From Piliocolobus tephrosceles (Eukaryota; Chordata; Mammalia; Primates; Cercopithecidae): 64,000 bases of DNA. Both the position numbers and the translations under genes were made by a program. Below are positions 1-11,920 of this stretch, in pieces; the first letter of the stretch is position 1, and each line of letters begins with the position of its first letter. Under the pieces are notes generated by a model. It was not told the origin of the DNA and did no database searches. It worked only from the letters and a program-made list of their open reading frames with translations. The stretch is taken from positions 123,996,275 through 124,060,274 of the forward strand of contig NC_045441.1 of assembly GCF_002776525.5 (NCBI RefSeq), written 5' to 3'.

Positions 1-372
1 GCGTGAAGCTAATGTCTTAATGTGGATTCCCCGGGTCTGCATGAATTCTGGCAACAGCTTCTGATGGATCATTATTTTTATGTAACTTATGTAGGACCTG
101 AAGTGGGAAAGAAGTGGGTGAGACTAGTTCACCATCCCTCAAATCTGACTAGTTGCTTTTCTCCTCACCCACCAATTCAGGAGAGAGAAGTGGAAAGGAA
201 TTATATTTATCTGCAGGTAGGGGAGAGAATGTCTGGCACGTACCCGATGTCAATTTAATTTATCGAATGAATACAAACTCCAGTCTCATAAATTTATGTT
301 CCCTGTATGAATTCATGTCTGTATATATATTAATGTCATTCCTTTTGGAAAAAGTGATTACGGCCCAGATCT

Positions 373-680
373 TTTTTTTTTTTTTTTTTTTTTTTGAGAC
401 GGAGTCTCGCTCTGTCGCCCGGGCTGGAGTGCAGTGGCCGGATCTCAGCTCACTGCAAGCTCCGCCTCCCGGGTTTACACCATTCTCCTGCCTCAGCCTC
501 CCGAGTAGCTGGGACTACAGGCACCCGCCACCTCGTCCAGCTAGTTTTTTGTATTTTTTAATAGAGACGGGGTTTCACCGTGTTAGCCAGGATGGTCTTG
601 ATCTCCTGACCTCGTGATCCGCCCGTCTCGGCCTCCCAAAGTGCTGGGATTACAGGCTTGAGCCACCGTGCTCGGCCACC
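373..680 (-). mobile_element. AluY (Old World monkey AluYR-like), full length
   Basis: Reverse-strand Alu: poly-T run, then the complement of an entire dimeric Alu ending GGCC. The target-site duplication GCCCAGATCT is at 363-372 and 681-690. On the minus strand it reads GAGATCCGGCCAC in the right arm and GGTGTAAACCC, changes typical of cercopithecid AluY lineages. The high identity to a Y consensus and the intact duplication make it a young insertion. Confidence 0.9.
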
Positions 681-814
681 GCCCAGATCTTATTCTAACA
701 CATAGGAAACCATTAGATCGTTCCTGTAGTTCTCTCTCATAGCAGCTTCTTTTTTCCTCCTTTTTTGGTTTCTTCCTGACATTATCCTAATTTGTATTTT
801 ATTTGTTGATTGCC

Positions 815-915
815 CGTCTCCACCATCAGGCTACAAGCATCTTGAGGGCAGAATAGTTGCATTCACATCTTATATCCTACACTAAGCAAGGTAGCTAGTA
901 CATGAATAATATTTC
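815..915 (+). repeat. LINE-2 3'-end fragment
   Basis: The stretch follows the diverged L2 3' pattern: 'ctacaagcatcttgagggcag', then 'tatcctacac', then 'gtagctagtacatgaataat', then 'aaacatttattgaa'. It is old and short, and it is recognised only by the order of these motifs. Confidence 0.5.
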
Positions 916-924
916 ATAAACATT

Positions 925-1632
925 TATTGAATTTATTTATTTACTTATTTTTATTATACTTTAAGTTCTGGGGTACATGTGCAGAACGTGCAGGTTTGTT
1001 ACATAGGTATACACGTGCCATGGTGGTTTACTGCACCCATCAACCCATCCCCTACATTAGGTATTTCTCCTAATGCTATCCCTCCCCTAGCCCCCCACCC
1101 CCTAAACAGGTCCCAGTGTGTGATGTTCCCCTCCCTGTGTCCATGTGTTCTCATTGTTCAACTTCCACTTATGAGTGAATACATGTGGTGTTTGGTTTTC
1201 TGTTCTTGTGTTAGTTTGCTGAGAATGATGGTTTCCAGCTTCATTGATGTCCTTGCAAAGGACATGAACTCATCCCTTTTTATGGCTGTATAGTATTCCA
1301 TGGTGTATATGTGCCACAATTTTTTTATCCAGTCTATCATTGATGCACATTTGGGTTGGTTCCAAGTCTTTGCTATTGTGAATAGTGTTGCAATAAACAT
1401 GAGTGCATGTGTCTTTATAGGAGAATGATTTATAATCCTTTGGGTATACACCCAGTAATGGGATTGCTGGGTCAAATGGTATTTCTAGTTCTAAGTCCTT
1501 GAGGAATTGCCACACTGTCTTCCACAATGATTGAACTAATTTACACTCCCACCAACAGTGTAAAAGCGTTCCTATTTCTCCACACGGTCTCCAGCATCTG
1601 TTGTTTCCTGACTTTTTAATGATCGCCATTGA
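925..1632 (-). mobile_element. L1 (L1PA-type) 5'-truncated 3' end
   Basis: Minus-strand LINE-1 fragment of about 700 bp. It holds the 3' UTR (complement of 'tttaagttctggggtacatgtgcag' at the left) and the C-terminal part of ORF2. Minus-strand frames at 1158-1475 and 1270-1629 show ORF2p C-terminal hallmarks (IPLLGVYPKDYKS, HIYTMEYYTAIKRDEF) but are split by a frameshift. It ends abruptly after 'gatcgccatt', so it is 5'-truncated and inactive. No clear target-site duplication is seen; 'attgaat' near both edges is too short to be decisive. Confidence 0.88.
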
Positions 1633-2024
1633 ATGCTTTTATTAAAGTTCTCATTGGGATGATAGTTATAGAGTCTCAGCCGCTCTTGACTGTATCTGAA
1701 TTTAAATATAATGCAGAAGACGACAGGACTTATAATGCAGCTGAATATGTACGGGCCTTTTGTGTGATGACACACTCACATTCATTTGGCCATACACACT
1801 ACTGAAGGTCACGGCGGGATAGGCTAAACTATCTCTATTTTCTCGATTCAAGGTGGTCAGCTACATCTGACATATAGCTGGCCAGGATTAATGTTACAGC
1901 ACAGGGCCGTAGTTTAGGTTTTTTTCCCCTCAAATGAGTAACTCATTCCTGGTGGGATATATCTGTGACTTTAGCCTTATTAGCAAGTAATTCTGGCCCA
2001 CGAAGCTATCTGGTAAAGGCAGTG

Positions 2025-2708
2025 TGATATGGTTTGGACTTGTGTCCCTGCCAAATCTCATGTCAAATTGTGATCCCCATTGTTGGAGGAGGGGCCTGGT
2101 GGGAGGCGACTGGATCATGGGGAAGGATTTCCCCCTTGCTGTTCTCCTGATACGAAGTGAGTTCTCACAAGATAAGGCTGTTTAAAAGTGTGCAGCACCT
2201 CCCCTTCTCTTTCTTCCTCCTACTCGGCCATGTCAGGCATGCCTGCTTCCTGTTTGCCTTCTACAATGATTGAAAGTCTCCTGAGGCCGGCCAGGCATCG
2301 TGGCTCACGCCTATAATCCCAACACTTAGGAAGGCTGAGGCAGGCGGATCACGAGGTCAGGAGATAGAGACCATCCTGGCTAACACAGTCAAACCCCATC
2401 TCTACTAAAAATACAAAAAAAATTAGCCGGGTGTGGTGGCACACGCCTGTACTTGGGAGGCTGAGGCAGGAGAATGGTGTGAACCCAGGAAGGGGAGCTT
2501 GCAGTGAGCCGAGATCGTGCCACTGCACTCCAGTGTGGGCGACAGAGCAAGACTCCATTTCAAAAAAAAAAAAAAAAAAAGTCTCCTGAGGCCTCCCCAG
2601 CCATGTTACTTATACAGTCTGCAGAATAATGAGCCAAGTAACTCTTTTCTTTATAAATTACACAGTCTCAGATAGTTCTTTAGAACACTGCAAGAGCAGA
2701 CTAATGCA
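2025..2708 (+). mobile_element. THE1/MST-type MaLR solo LTR (interrupted by Alu)
   Basis: Begins TGATATGGTTTGGACTTGTG and ends CTAATGCA, and includes the characteristic 'gttctcacaagataaggctgttt' and 'ctgaggcctccccagcc' segments. A 5-bp duplication CAGTG flanks it at 2020-2024 and 2709-2713, as expected for an ERVL-MaLR LTR. An Alu splits it at 2289-2580. Without the Alu the LTR is about 380 bp. There is no internal region, so it is a solo LTR. Confidence 0.88.
2289..2580 (+). mobile_element. Alu inserted in the THE1/MST LTR
   Basis: Plus-strand Alu with an A-tail at 2562-2580. The target-site duplication GTCTCCTGAGGCC (2276-2288 and 2581-2593) consists of LTR sequence, so the Alu landed after the LTR. 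The right-arm 'gggagcttgcagtgagccgagatcgtgccac' resembles AluY. The middle has a small deletion ('cctgtacttgggagg'). Confidence 0.92.
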
Positions 2709-2713
2709 CAGTG

Positions 2714-5685
2714 CAAGGATCTAGGGTCAGAAAGGTGTTTTGGTACTCAACAGACCTATGGCTTAATATCCACATTCACTTGTCCAGCAGTCAATGCAGA
2801 TCTTTCTGGTGATCAAGGAAAATATGAATGCTTTCACTTGAGGGGTACGAAGGTGGATTCATTTGCTCCATTTTTCTTTGGCTGCCTGTGTAGATGGAAT
2901 TGAAATGGGAATGATAGGTGCATTCCAAAGGATCTCAAGAGAAATGCTCATTCGTTTACAAGAGGTGCAATCCCACAATAGTTTCTTGCTTTGTGTATTT
3001 GAAAACATTCCCAAAGAAACAAAGTTGGATGCAGAAAAAATACTGGGAGAAAAGAAAAATAATACTCCAAATTCTGAACAATTCTACTTTAATATGTTGA
3101 TCTGTCTGCCAGCTGGCCACAGGGTTGACTACTTGTAATATATACTTTTGGTAGGCCGCATGTAGTTCTTGGAACTGTTTATATTAGGCTGCAGAAACTT
3201 AATTATTCCAAAATTGGCAGGGTGCTCTTTGGTTACTTAATACAAAATTGCTTAGTCATCTTTAAACATAGTGTGGACAGCTTTTGTTTAAGTGTGAAAA
3301 ATTAGGAATTGCAAATGTACTCCAAAGAGATTTTAAGTCAGGGAGAGAAACAAGAAAGTATCATTCTTTCAAGATATTCAGCAGGTGGTTGCCACATGTT
3401 TTAATTTGACAAGCTAGGTAACTGTCGAGTTGAAGTCCTTGATTACAAGTGTTTTTCCATTTTCTTTGTAGGTATTGTCAGAAGTAGAAAGCTGTTGCTG
3501 CTGCTTCTTAGATGGTATTCTAATCCTACACTCTGCAAAGTATAGGTTTTTCAGCAAGAGTGTGAGGAACTCTAACATCGGCTGCTGGAACAGCTTTCTT
3601 GTTCTAAGAAGCGAGCAAGGATGCCATTTCAAGCTGGTTGTCACGAAGATCCTCCTTTTGCCTCTTTTGGTTTGAATCCTTGAACTGTTGCCTTCCACGT
3701 ATAGTACAGAGCTATAGTGCTTTAGCGAGGAAACAGGCAGGCAGAGTGAGCTTCTTCTGTGTATCTTAAAGTCTAAAGTGGCGCCGGAAGTTTCTAGTTT
3801 TTCCAGGAATGCCCATGGCAACCTCACACTTTTCCTATGATCTGGGCTGGGGCTCCTAAGAGATGGTGAGAAAAGATAAAAGTCCCGTAGCCAATGGGTT
3901 GCCACACGAGGCCTGGGAAGGGTAGGGTCCCAAGCAAACCTCCAGAACGGTGCCTTATGTTTCTAATTACTGAGCATGGTTAGAGAGCACAATCAGGCAA
4001 CACTTTTTTCAGACTGATGGAAACATTTAAATTGGCTCTGAATGTCAGTGTTTTCTAATTATGATGGAGGAGTAGCAAGGACTTTCCAAAGGCTGCGGAA
4101 ATTTGAAGTATATCAGCTGAATTCTGATTCTCTTCTTTTCTTATTCATCATGTCTTCTTTTTCTTTCAACATCCAAGAACAAACCTATTCCCTCAGTTAA
4201 ATGCCTAATACTCCTCTTCCTGAAACCGAAATGTCTCTCTAAGACCAAGTTCTTTTCCACTAGAGAAAAACAACCACAACTACAAATCAAAATGTAAAAT
4301 AGAGTTCCATAGTAAACCACCACCATTTCCAAGGTTACTAAGAGCTCAGCCAGAGACACTGCCTTTTGATAACATCTTAGCCAAGTTCATTCGTTTAACA
4401 ACTAAGTTTAACAAATAAGCACTGCCCTGGCATCTGTTCCAACTCAACAAGTGTGAGCCTAATGCTGAGTATAAGAAAAATCGTCGGTTAAGAACTTTGA
4501 GGAATCACGAAAGAGAGTAATTACTTCTAAGATATAACAGCCTTTTACAGAAGACAAATATGTATTTGGTAATTAAAATACAAGCTATAGACTAAGTGCT
4601 CCAATAGAAATACAATATGGGTATCAGTACAAACTCAGGTTACTGGGTCACTTGTTCAAAGATCCTATGGTTTTGTGCTATCCTTAAGCAGGCCCCAACT
4701 GTGAGCCACTCCCTACCTGATGTGAAGTCCAGGTATCCCCAAACTAACAAATAAGTGAAACTACTATCGAAATGACTCATTACTATCTAAATTACCATCT
4801 AAATGTAAAGAAAGAGGAATCAATCTTTCAACTTATTATTTATCTGTAAATGTATATGCTTAAATTATATGTCTATTACGTCCAAGGGACATAGCAGATA
4901 ATGTCCTTTAGTTGGGTTTCGAAGCTTTCCACCTTGGATTATAAACTTCTAGAAGATAGTTTTTAACCTGCTTTGCACTTCCAGAATACAGTAGACACAC
5001 CTGATGATCATGATGAATAGACGTCAAATAATTCACTAGAGAGTAATTAGTCTCTGATCAATAACAGCTTGTCCTTCACATACAAAAATACTGCTATTAA
5101 CAAAGTACCTCTAGAACACACCTTTGAATTGTTTTCAGCAATATAAATGGATTTGCATCCTGCCATCTAAGCTCTCCTACTTCATATTAGCAGGACAGCT
5201 GGCCAAGGCTCTGTATGTGGTTTTTGATCACTAAACTGGAAGTGTTAGTTGAGCAAACCATTCACAAAAAGCAGGCACATGAGTTGCTGACTTTTTTTTT
5301 TTTTAAGATGAGTAGTTCAGCAAGTCCAGAAGGTCATGCACAAATTAAACTACTTTTATGTAAAATATGGTGATCTCTGCAGAATGTTTACAATTGGGAA
5401 AGACCCATGGTTTCTGAACTTTCATTCCATGTGAACCACTCTTGGGCCTTGTTACTTAACTTGAAGTGTGATCTTTCTTCAGCCAGTGTGTCTCAGCTTC
5501 TTTTGCATTTGCCAAGCATTTTACTTTCCTCAGTTGCAAGTGCCCAGTCACAGCAAGATTGCCCCCATCCAAAGAGCCTCCACAGGAAAATGGAGAGAGT
5601 ATCAGTGAGGGAATTAGGAGAGCACAGCCATGCTTTGAGATGTTGCCCTATATAACAACCCACACCTTATCATATCTTTTCTATG
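2714..5685. other. Non-repetitive, no gene found
   Basis: About 3 kb between repeats. Open frames here (for example 3414-3905 minus, 163 codons) have no recognisable domain, no splice-site support and ordinary AT-rich composition. A T-run is at 5291-5304. I see no exon, RNA gene or mobile element. Confidence 0.5.
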
Positions 5686-5689
5686 AGAT

Positions 5690-5765
5690 TGTAAGGTCTT
5701 TGAAGACGGAGACCATGTCTAACTTACCTTCATGTCTCTGAAGTGCATAGCATTACTTCACTCAG
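5690..5765 (+). repeat. Possible LINE-2 3' fragment
   Basis: 'gattgtaaggtctttgaagacggagaccatgtct' followed by 'gtgcatagcatta' is a degenerate match to the L2 tail pattern. It is short and low in certainty. Confidence 0.35.
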
Positions 5766-5798
5766 TACAATCACTTCATATTAGGAGTTGGAAGATCT

Positions 5799-6091
5799 AT
5801 TTTTTGTTTTTCCTGAGACAGTCTTGTTCTATCACCAGGCTGGAGTGCATTGGTGTGACCTCGGCTTACTGCAACTTCCACCTCCTGGGTTCAAGTGATT
5901 CTCCTGCCTCAGCCTCTTGAGTAGCTGGGACTACAGGCGCGTACCACCACACCCAGCTAATTTTTGTAATTTGAGTAGAGACAGGGTTTCACCATGTTGG
6001 CCAGGATGGTCTCGATCCCCTGACCTCGTGATCCACCCTCCTCGGCCTCCCAAAGTGCTGGGATCACAGGTGTGAGGCACCATGCCCAGCC
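5799..6091 (-). mobile_element. Alu, minus strand
   Basis: Complement of a full Alu, from 'tcctgagacagtc' to 'catgcccagcc'. The target-site duplication AGTTGGAAGATCT is exact at 5786-5798 and 6095-6107. The poly-T tail is short and interrupted, suggesting intermediate age. Confidence 0.9.
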
Positions 6092-6112
6092 AGAAGTTGG
6101 AAGATCTTATAG

Positions 6113-6303
6113 CAGGGCTGTCCAATAGAACTTTCTGCAGTGGTGAAAATGTTCTCTGCACCATCTTATATGGGGGCCACTAACCACATAATGGCCACTG
6201 AGCTCTTGAAATGGGACTGGTGAAACTGAATTTTAAATTTTATTTATTTTCAATTAAATTTAAATGACCTCATGGCTGGTGGCTACCATATTGGACAGCA
6301 TAG
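6113..6303. mobile_element. Non-autonomous hAT-Charlie-type DNA transposon (MER33-like)
   Basis: The ends are inverted repeats: CAGGGCTGTCCAATAG on the left and TATTGGACAGCATAG on the right. Between them is the pattern 'ctttctgcagtggtgaaaatgttctctgcaccat ... ggctggtggctaccat'. The possible 8-bp duplications (TCTTATAG and CCTTAGAA) match only partly. Family name from memory; superfamily more secure. Confidence 0.65.
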
Positions 6304-6839
6304 CCTTAGAATCTTAAAATCATATTTGCACCATAACCTTAAACAGATGGCCACTTCACTTCTCCCTGGCTTTTTTCAGAGACAGGGATCTGCCCTTTCC
6401 AGGCACCTCCATTTTTGGGTAGTTCTGCTGGAGCTGGCCCTCCCTGCATCTGCATTATGTGTGATAATATTGTGAATGCCTCTGTTAGGCATACATTTAG
6501 AAAGCATCTTTACATATTTGTAGCAAGTCTATGCATTTTTTTCTCACATGGACACAAGTTAGTGGAGAATTTCCACTTTGCCTTAGGGTTTACACTTATG
6601 TCATTTGCTCTTCTGTAGGGGCCAAAAGAGCAGCATGCCTATTCTGATTTAGCATTAAACTCTGTCTTTCAGCCTAATTCTCCTTGAGTTCATCAAGGAA
6701 AAGTATTTAAATGCTTGAAAAGAAAACAGAAGTCATGTTGCACATTTTCACTTCTCTTCACTCTTCTAAGCAACTTTCAAGTTGGTTTAGAAATTAGTCT
6801 AAATGCCAATCCTGGTTTTCCACTGATTTGTAGTGGCTA

Positions 6840-6965
6840 AGGAGCTAACATCAAAGCTTTAGATGTCTCAGTCTCCTTTCTTTAAATGGGGTTGAATTGA
6901 TTCTTCTTACGTGAGAGGATCAAATAACGGTAACCATAAAGTTTTGAAAAATATAAAGTGCTCCA
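6840..6965 (+). repeat. MIR fragment
   Basis: Central to 3' MIR pattern: 'tctcagtctcctttctttaaatggggttg ... gtgagaggatcaaataa ... ataaagtgct'. Highly diverged. Confidence 0.5.
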
Positions 6966-8815
6966 AATTAAGGTGGTTTTATTTGTGATAACACTGGAAG
7001 ATGCAACCTAAAGTCCCTAAACATGGTGTCTTCCTAAGTGTTGATGTTAGTATATACAAAAACCATCATTTCACAAATCTAAACTACCCAAACTGTCTGC
7101 TACTCAGAAGGTGAAAGAGAGGGCATAAAGACATTGGCTTTAATAATGCCAGGTCTTCTGTTTGCTAGTGGAGAAGTACAAATAGAGAAATGGTAATACT
7201 AAAAGATTATGCAGGGAAGGCAAGGGAAAAATAGGTCATAACCTGTTAACCTGCCCTTAGTAGGGCTTTGTGTTTTAGATTCCACTAATTAGAGAAAAGA
7301 AACACCTTGAAAGGACAAAGTGCCTCAGGTTGATTGTATTCATTCTTATTTCTATGCTGCTGTTCTTGACAGACCTGCCTTGGTAAATGCACGTGTTTTT
7401 TTAAAGTAGCACAGATTTTTGGAACAAGATGGTGAAGGTTGAGCTAAAGTTAAGCGTAAACCGTACATTATAATCCATTTGTGTATTTGGTTTTCGAATC
7501 CCAAATGAACCATTCAGTTCAGAAAAGAGCACAGTGGGTTGATAAATTGATTTTTTCAAAAAGGACAAAAGTTCATTTTGTACAGTCGAAAGAAAGTGCT
7601 GCCAGATTTACTGTGTAACTACTGCAAATGTGGGTTTATATAATTTTTGAGATTTATACATAGTCAATTACCAAGGTCTTTGATTCACTTTGTAAACACT
7701 GATCAGTCAATAAAGTACAGAGAGATGAATTGGCTTGAATTACATTTTCCATACTCAGAATAGTAAAATCTAGAATAAAAATCCAGTGGCTCAAATTGGC
7801 TACAATTTCTGAGTGCCTACTCTGTCCCCATTGTGGAAAAATTTTTTTAAAGACTATATCTTTTCATAAGTGGCCTTAAGAACAAAAGCATATGGAAAGT
7901 AAAATATTAATACAAATATTTAAAGATTAGTGAAAGAGAACAATTGATGAGCTGCAGCCGACAATGTGTTATTGATTATCAAAATGAATTATAGACATTC
8001 AAGGAGGGAATTGTCACACTTAAGCTAGGGTTCTCAGGAAAGGGTATCATGAGGGAAGTAAAATTTGAGCTCGAAATTCATGATTGAATAAAAATATGGA
8101 TAGTGAAGATGTGGATTACAAAGAATGAGTAAAAATGTAGAGGTAGAAAGTTGTAAGACATATTTGAGAGGTAATAAAGTATTTTTTATCTAGGATGCTG
8201 TGGTATGATCAGCTTGAAGGTTAATGGTTTCTAGATCAAACAATTAAATGAGAACAGACTTAGATACTCAAGACGTTTACATCTGGGAAGGAGGAAGAAG
8301 CATGGATATGTCACGCGTGATACCTCCAGCTTTGCTGGCTCAAGCACATATACATTCATAGTATTATTATGTGGAGTAAGATGAAACTTTGAATATTATC
8401 TCTCCAACCAGCTCACGTTACAGAGAAACAAAGCTCATAGAGCTTCAGTTTCAGTCTCCTAGGTCTCATTCCAGGTCACTATTTGCCAAGGGAGGAAAAC
8501 AGTTAAAGGGTCAAGGTGAGTGACGATCATTGCAGATCAGACGTAGGAAATCTGCTGGAGTATGTTATACCCAGAAATCCCCCAATACCTGTAGGATGAA
8601 GAGAAACATCACTGAGTTGCAGCGATGGCACAACTGAAATGAATGCAAATCTTTAGGATAGATACAACATGCACCCTTTCTCCCACAAAGCACTGAATTT
8701 CAAGAACACAAAACAGAAAGCAGGTGATGGGTATGGTCCAAGGTTGAAGATGAGTGTGATAAGCCTGGTGGAAGTTTAAAGAAGCAAAAAAGTCTGAACT
8801 ATCAATTCCAGGGAG
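6966..8815. other. Non-repetitive intronic or 5' flanking DNA, no gene found
   Basis: AT-rich sequence with no open frame of note. The parts at 8030-8260 faintly resemble very old interspersed repeat DNA but cannot be assigned. I see no exon signals. Confidence 0.45.
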
Positions 8816-8935
8816 GCAAAGACCTTTTCTGTCTTGTTCACTGTTACATTCCGGTGTCTAGAACAGTACCCGGCACATAGTAGCTGTTTGGTAAATATTT
8901 ATTGAATATTGATTGTATAAATGCTTTTGTGAGAC
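8816..8935 (+). repeat. LINE-2 3'-end fragment
   Basis: 'ttttctgtcttgttcactgt', then 'tgtctagaacagtacccggcacatagtagctg', then 'aaatatttattgaat' follows the conserved L2 3' terminus in order. Confidence 0.7.
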
Positions 8936-9479
8936 CTCATCGAGGTAGCTGAATCATGAAATTTACAGTGGGTGCAAAATGACGACTAGTCAGAGAGGAC
9001 CTGTCTAATAATGGTTTTGAGTGTTCCAAGACTAGAGTTCCTTGCAAGAGCAGAGAAATGATGTTGTGAATGAGAATACAGTGGGTTAGAGGAGAAAGAT
9101 GTGTAATGAAGAAAGTGCAATATAAGAGGAGAAACTAAGATACCGAAGAAGAGTATGCAATGATGCTGTCGATGATACAGCCATCCTGATTTATGAATTT
9201 TACAAAGCCCTAACAATAAATTAACAGAGATGAAATAAGCATTTGGAAGGCTAATTCAATTGAGATCTTTTGTGACTTGGTAATTTTATGATTTAAACTA
9301 AACAGGTTGTAAACTGAAGGCACAGGTAATTTTTAGGATTATTTCCTACCTAAGGTTATATGATCCAATGAATCAATGTGGCAATCAGTGATAATAGTCC
9401 TCTCAGAACTTCTTTGGGGCACTCTTGTTTGTTCCCTGAAATGGAAAACAAATCCTAGAGAGAAAGAGTGGATTAGTCC

Positions 9480-9585
9480 TATTATAGTGGTTAAGAGCAT
9501 ACACTTTGAAATTCCATAAAATGGGAATTATACTAGCTACCTCACAGATTTGTTACCCAGATAAAGTAAAATTACATATATTTGA
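9480..9585 (+). repeat. MIR fragment with internal deletion
   Basis: The MIR 5' motif 'tagtggttaagagcata' is followed directly by the 3' part 'ccataaaatgggaattatactagctacctcaca'. The central core is missing. Confidence 0.6.
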
Positions 9586-9589
9586 ATGG

Positions 9590-9995
9590 CCCAGCAGAGC
9601 TACCAGCCATGAAAAGACTTGAAGAAAACTTAAATGTGTATTGTTAAGTAGAATATGGCAATCAGAAAAGGCTACAGACATACTATATGATTCCAACTAT
9701 ATGATATTCTGGAAAAGCCAAAGTTGTAGAGACATAAAAACATCAGTGGTTGCCAGGATTTGGGAGTAAGGAGAGGGAAAGGATGAACGAGTGGAGCAGG
9801 TGGGATTTTTAGGGCAGTGAAACTATTCTGTATGAGGCTACTATGGTGAATATGTGACATTCGGTATTTGGTGAAACCTTTGAAACTGTACAACAAAGAG
9901 TGAACCTTAATGTAAACTATGAACTTTAGTTAATAATAATGCATGAATATTGGTTTGTCAATTGGAACAAATGTACCACACTACTGCAAGATATT
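9590..9995 (+). mobile_element. Old L1M 3' UTR fragment
   Basis: Contains the L1M-type 3' pattern: 'agccatgaaaagacttgaagaaaac', 'tatatgattccaactatatgat', 'atttttagggcagtgaaactattctg', 'gagtgaaccttaatgtaaactatg'. It stops before the usual 3' end and is directly followed by an MLT1 LTR on the other strand. Confidence 0.75.
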
Positions 9996-10002
9996 CCTAA
10001 TA

Positions 10003-10375
10003 GTTTCCTAGGGCTGCCATAACAAAGTACCTACCACACACTAGTTGGTTTAGAATAACAGTAATTTCTTGTCCCACTGTTATGGAGAGCTGAAGTTTGA
10101 AATGGAGGTGTCAGCATGGCCAGGCTCCCTCTGAATGCGCTGGGGAACGGTTTGCCCCATTTCTCTTTCCCAGCTTTCTGGTGAAAACCTTAGGTCTTCC
10201 TTGTCTCCATTTTCTCATGGCGTCTCACCATGCCTTCACATTATCTCCCCTCTGTGTGTGTTTGTCTCTGTGCCAAATTTCCCCTTTTCATAAGGACACC
10301 CTTATATTGGATAAGGGACCACCCTAATCACCTCATCTTGACTACATCTGCAAAGACTCTATCTCCAAATGCAGG
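10003..10375 (-). mobile_element. MLT1-type MaLR LTR, minus strand
   Basis: Complement of the MLT1 pattern: 'cctagggctgccataacaaagtacc' at the left, 'ttttcataaggacacccttatattggat' and 'aatcacctcatcttgactacatctgcaaagactctat' at the right. It is diverged and partial at the right edge. Confidence 0.78.
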
Positions 10376-10484
10376 AGAAAATGTGGGCAGGAGTTGGGGA
10401 GGGGGAATATATGGGAACTCTGTACTCTCTACTCGCTTTTTTCCTGCTCTAAGCAATAAAGTCTATTCATTAAAACGTTAAAGG

Positions 10485-10532
10485 CTTAAAAAATGGCCTG
10501 CCACATAGTACATATTCAATAAATGTTAGTTC
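10485..10532 (+). repeat. Tail of an old MIR or L2 element
   Basis: Only 'ggcctgccacatagtacatattcaataaatgttagt' remains, the shared 3' signature of MIR and L2. The family cannot be separated at this length. Confidence 0.45.
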
Positions 10533-10535
10533 CCT

Positions 10536-11268
10536 TTGGATGCTGCATTAACTTATTCAGTGTCCTTGATACAACAGATTTTATTCTTCTTGCATTCCAA
10601 ACCAATATTGGCACTGCCCAAAAAGTAGGTAAGACTTAGCTTCTTCCATATGGCTTTGTCCTTAAGTGTTGAGTGCTGGGGTAGAAAGTCACCTGCTCAC
10701 AAACATCTCCTGCCTTGACTGAATTTACACATGTGCGCATGCCCAGGTGAGTACACCCACACACACATAAAATGGCTTATCTGCCACCAACCCTGACCCA
10801 AACAAAAGCAGAAACTTACTAGTTCTCCTTGTAAAGGCGTCACAGGAAATATCTATACTGAGGGCCACATGCCCATAGAGGGAAAAAGAAAAACAGCAAA
10901 AACTTTGTGAATATAAAACATAATAAATTTCTTGGTTGAAAGATGCACATTAGCTATTGAACTAAATTTTTAAAGAAAAAGAGCCACAAATTAGTTTTAA
11001 TAAATATAAACATACTTTAATTTCCAACATAGGGTGAGATATAGAGAAGAAAAACAAGTGCCAAAGAAAGAGAAAAATGTTTTAATGTCAGAAGAAATAC
11101 CAATCAATATTCCGCCTTTGAAAAGAGGCAGAGAAAAAAAAGCAAGGAGGAAAGAAAGGAAAGAGAGGAAAGTCCCGGAAGCCCTGGCATGATGGTAAGA
11201 TGCAGGACACACCTCTTGTCACATCGTGCCAATCCCCTGGGCCGCAGGCTTGTGGCTTTGTTCAAAAA
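10536..11268. other. No gene found
   Basis: About 730 bp of unassigned sequence, purine-rich at 11038-11175. I see no exon or repeat that can be named. Confidence 0.45.
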
Positions 11269-11276
11269 GAAGGGCA

Positions 11277-11577
11277 GGCCAGGCACGGTGGCTCATGCCT
11301 ATAATCCCAGCACCTTGGGAGGCCGATGTGGGAGGATCACCTGAAGTCAGGAGTTCGAGACCAGCCTGGCCCATGTGGTAAAACCCCGTCTCTACTAAAA
11401 ATAACAAAATTAGCCAGGCGTGGTGGTATACTCCTGTAATCCCAGGGACTCGGGAGGCTGAGGCAGGAGAATTTCTCGAACGTGGGAGGCAGAGGCTGCA
11501 GTGAGCCGAGATTGTGTCATTGCACTCCAGCTTGGGTGATAAGAGTGAAACTCCATTTCAAAAAAAGAAAAAAAGGG
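11277..11577 (+). mobile_element. Alu, plus strand (left partner of an inverted pair)
   Basis: Full-length Alu beginning ggccaggcacgg with an A-rich tail interrupted by G. The target-site duplication GAAGGGCA is at 11269-11276 and 11578-11585. An oppositely oriented Alu follows 32 bp after the tail. Confidence 0.9.
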
Positions 11578-11609
11578 GAAGGGCAGTGTATTCAGTGATT
11601 GAAATCTTT

Positions 11610-11910
11610 TTTCTTTCCCTTTTTTTTGAGATGGAGTCTCGCTCTGTTGCTCAGGCTGGAGTGAAGTGGCCCAATCTCAGCTCACTGCAAACTCCACCTC
11701 ACGGGTTCAAGTGATTCTCCTGCCTCAGTCTCCCAAGTAGCTAGGATTACAGTAATCTGCCACCACACCCAGCTAATTTGTTGTGTTTTTAGTAAAGATG
11801 GGGTTTCACCATGTTGGCCAGGCTGGTCTTGAACTCCTGACCTCAAGTGATCCACCCACCTCGGCCTCCCAAAGTGTTGGGATTACCAGCATGAACCACT
11901 GCATCTGGCC
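11610..11910 (-). mobile_element. Alu, minus strand (right partner of an inverted pair)
   Basis: Complement of a full Alu from the T-run to 'catctggcc'. The target-site duplication is TGAAATCTTT (11600-11609) and TGAAACCTTT (11911-11920), with one difference. With the upstream Alu it forms a near-complete inverted repeat. Confidence 0.88.
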
Positions 11911-11920
11911 TGAAACCTTT

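Noticed and set aside
153..617. 154-codon open frame, and many similar frames at other sites
   Set aside because: Most of its length is the antisense translation of an Alu (SLSLPSSWDYRHPPP and related strings).
1158..1629. Minus-strand frames that resemble a reverse-transcriptase protein
   Set aside because: They are the C-terminal end of L1 ORF2 in a 5'-truncated, frameshifted copy, not a host gene.
3414..3905. 163-codon minus-strand open frame
   Set aside because: No recognisable domain, no splice sites or promoter, composition like its surroundings; a chance frame.
9590..10375. L1M next to MLT1 resembles the L1M/MLT1 pair at 52.8-53.9 kb, suggesting a segmental duplication
   Set aside because: In the first the L1M ends before the LTR begins; in the second it is inserted inside the LTR. 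Junctions and retained segments differ, so they are independent.
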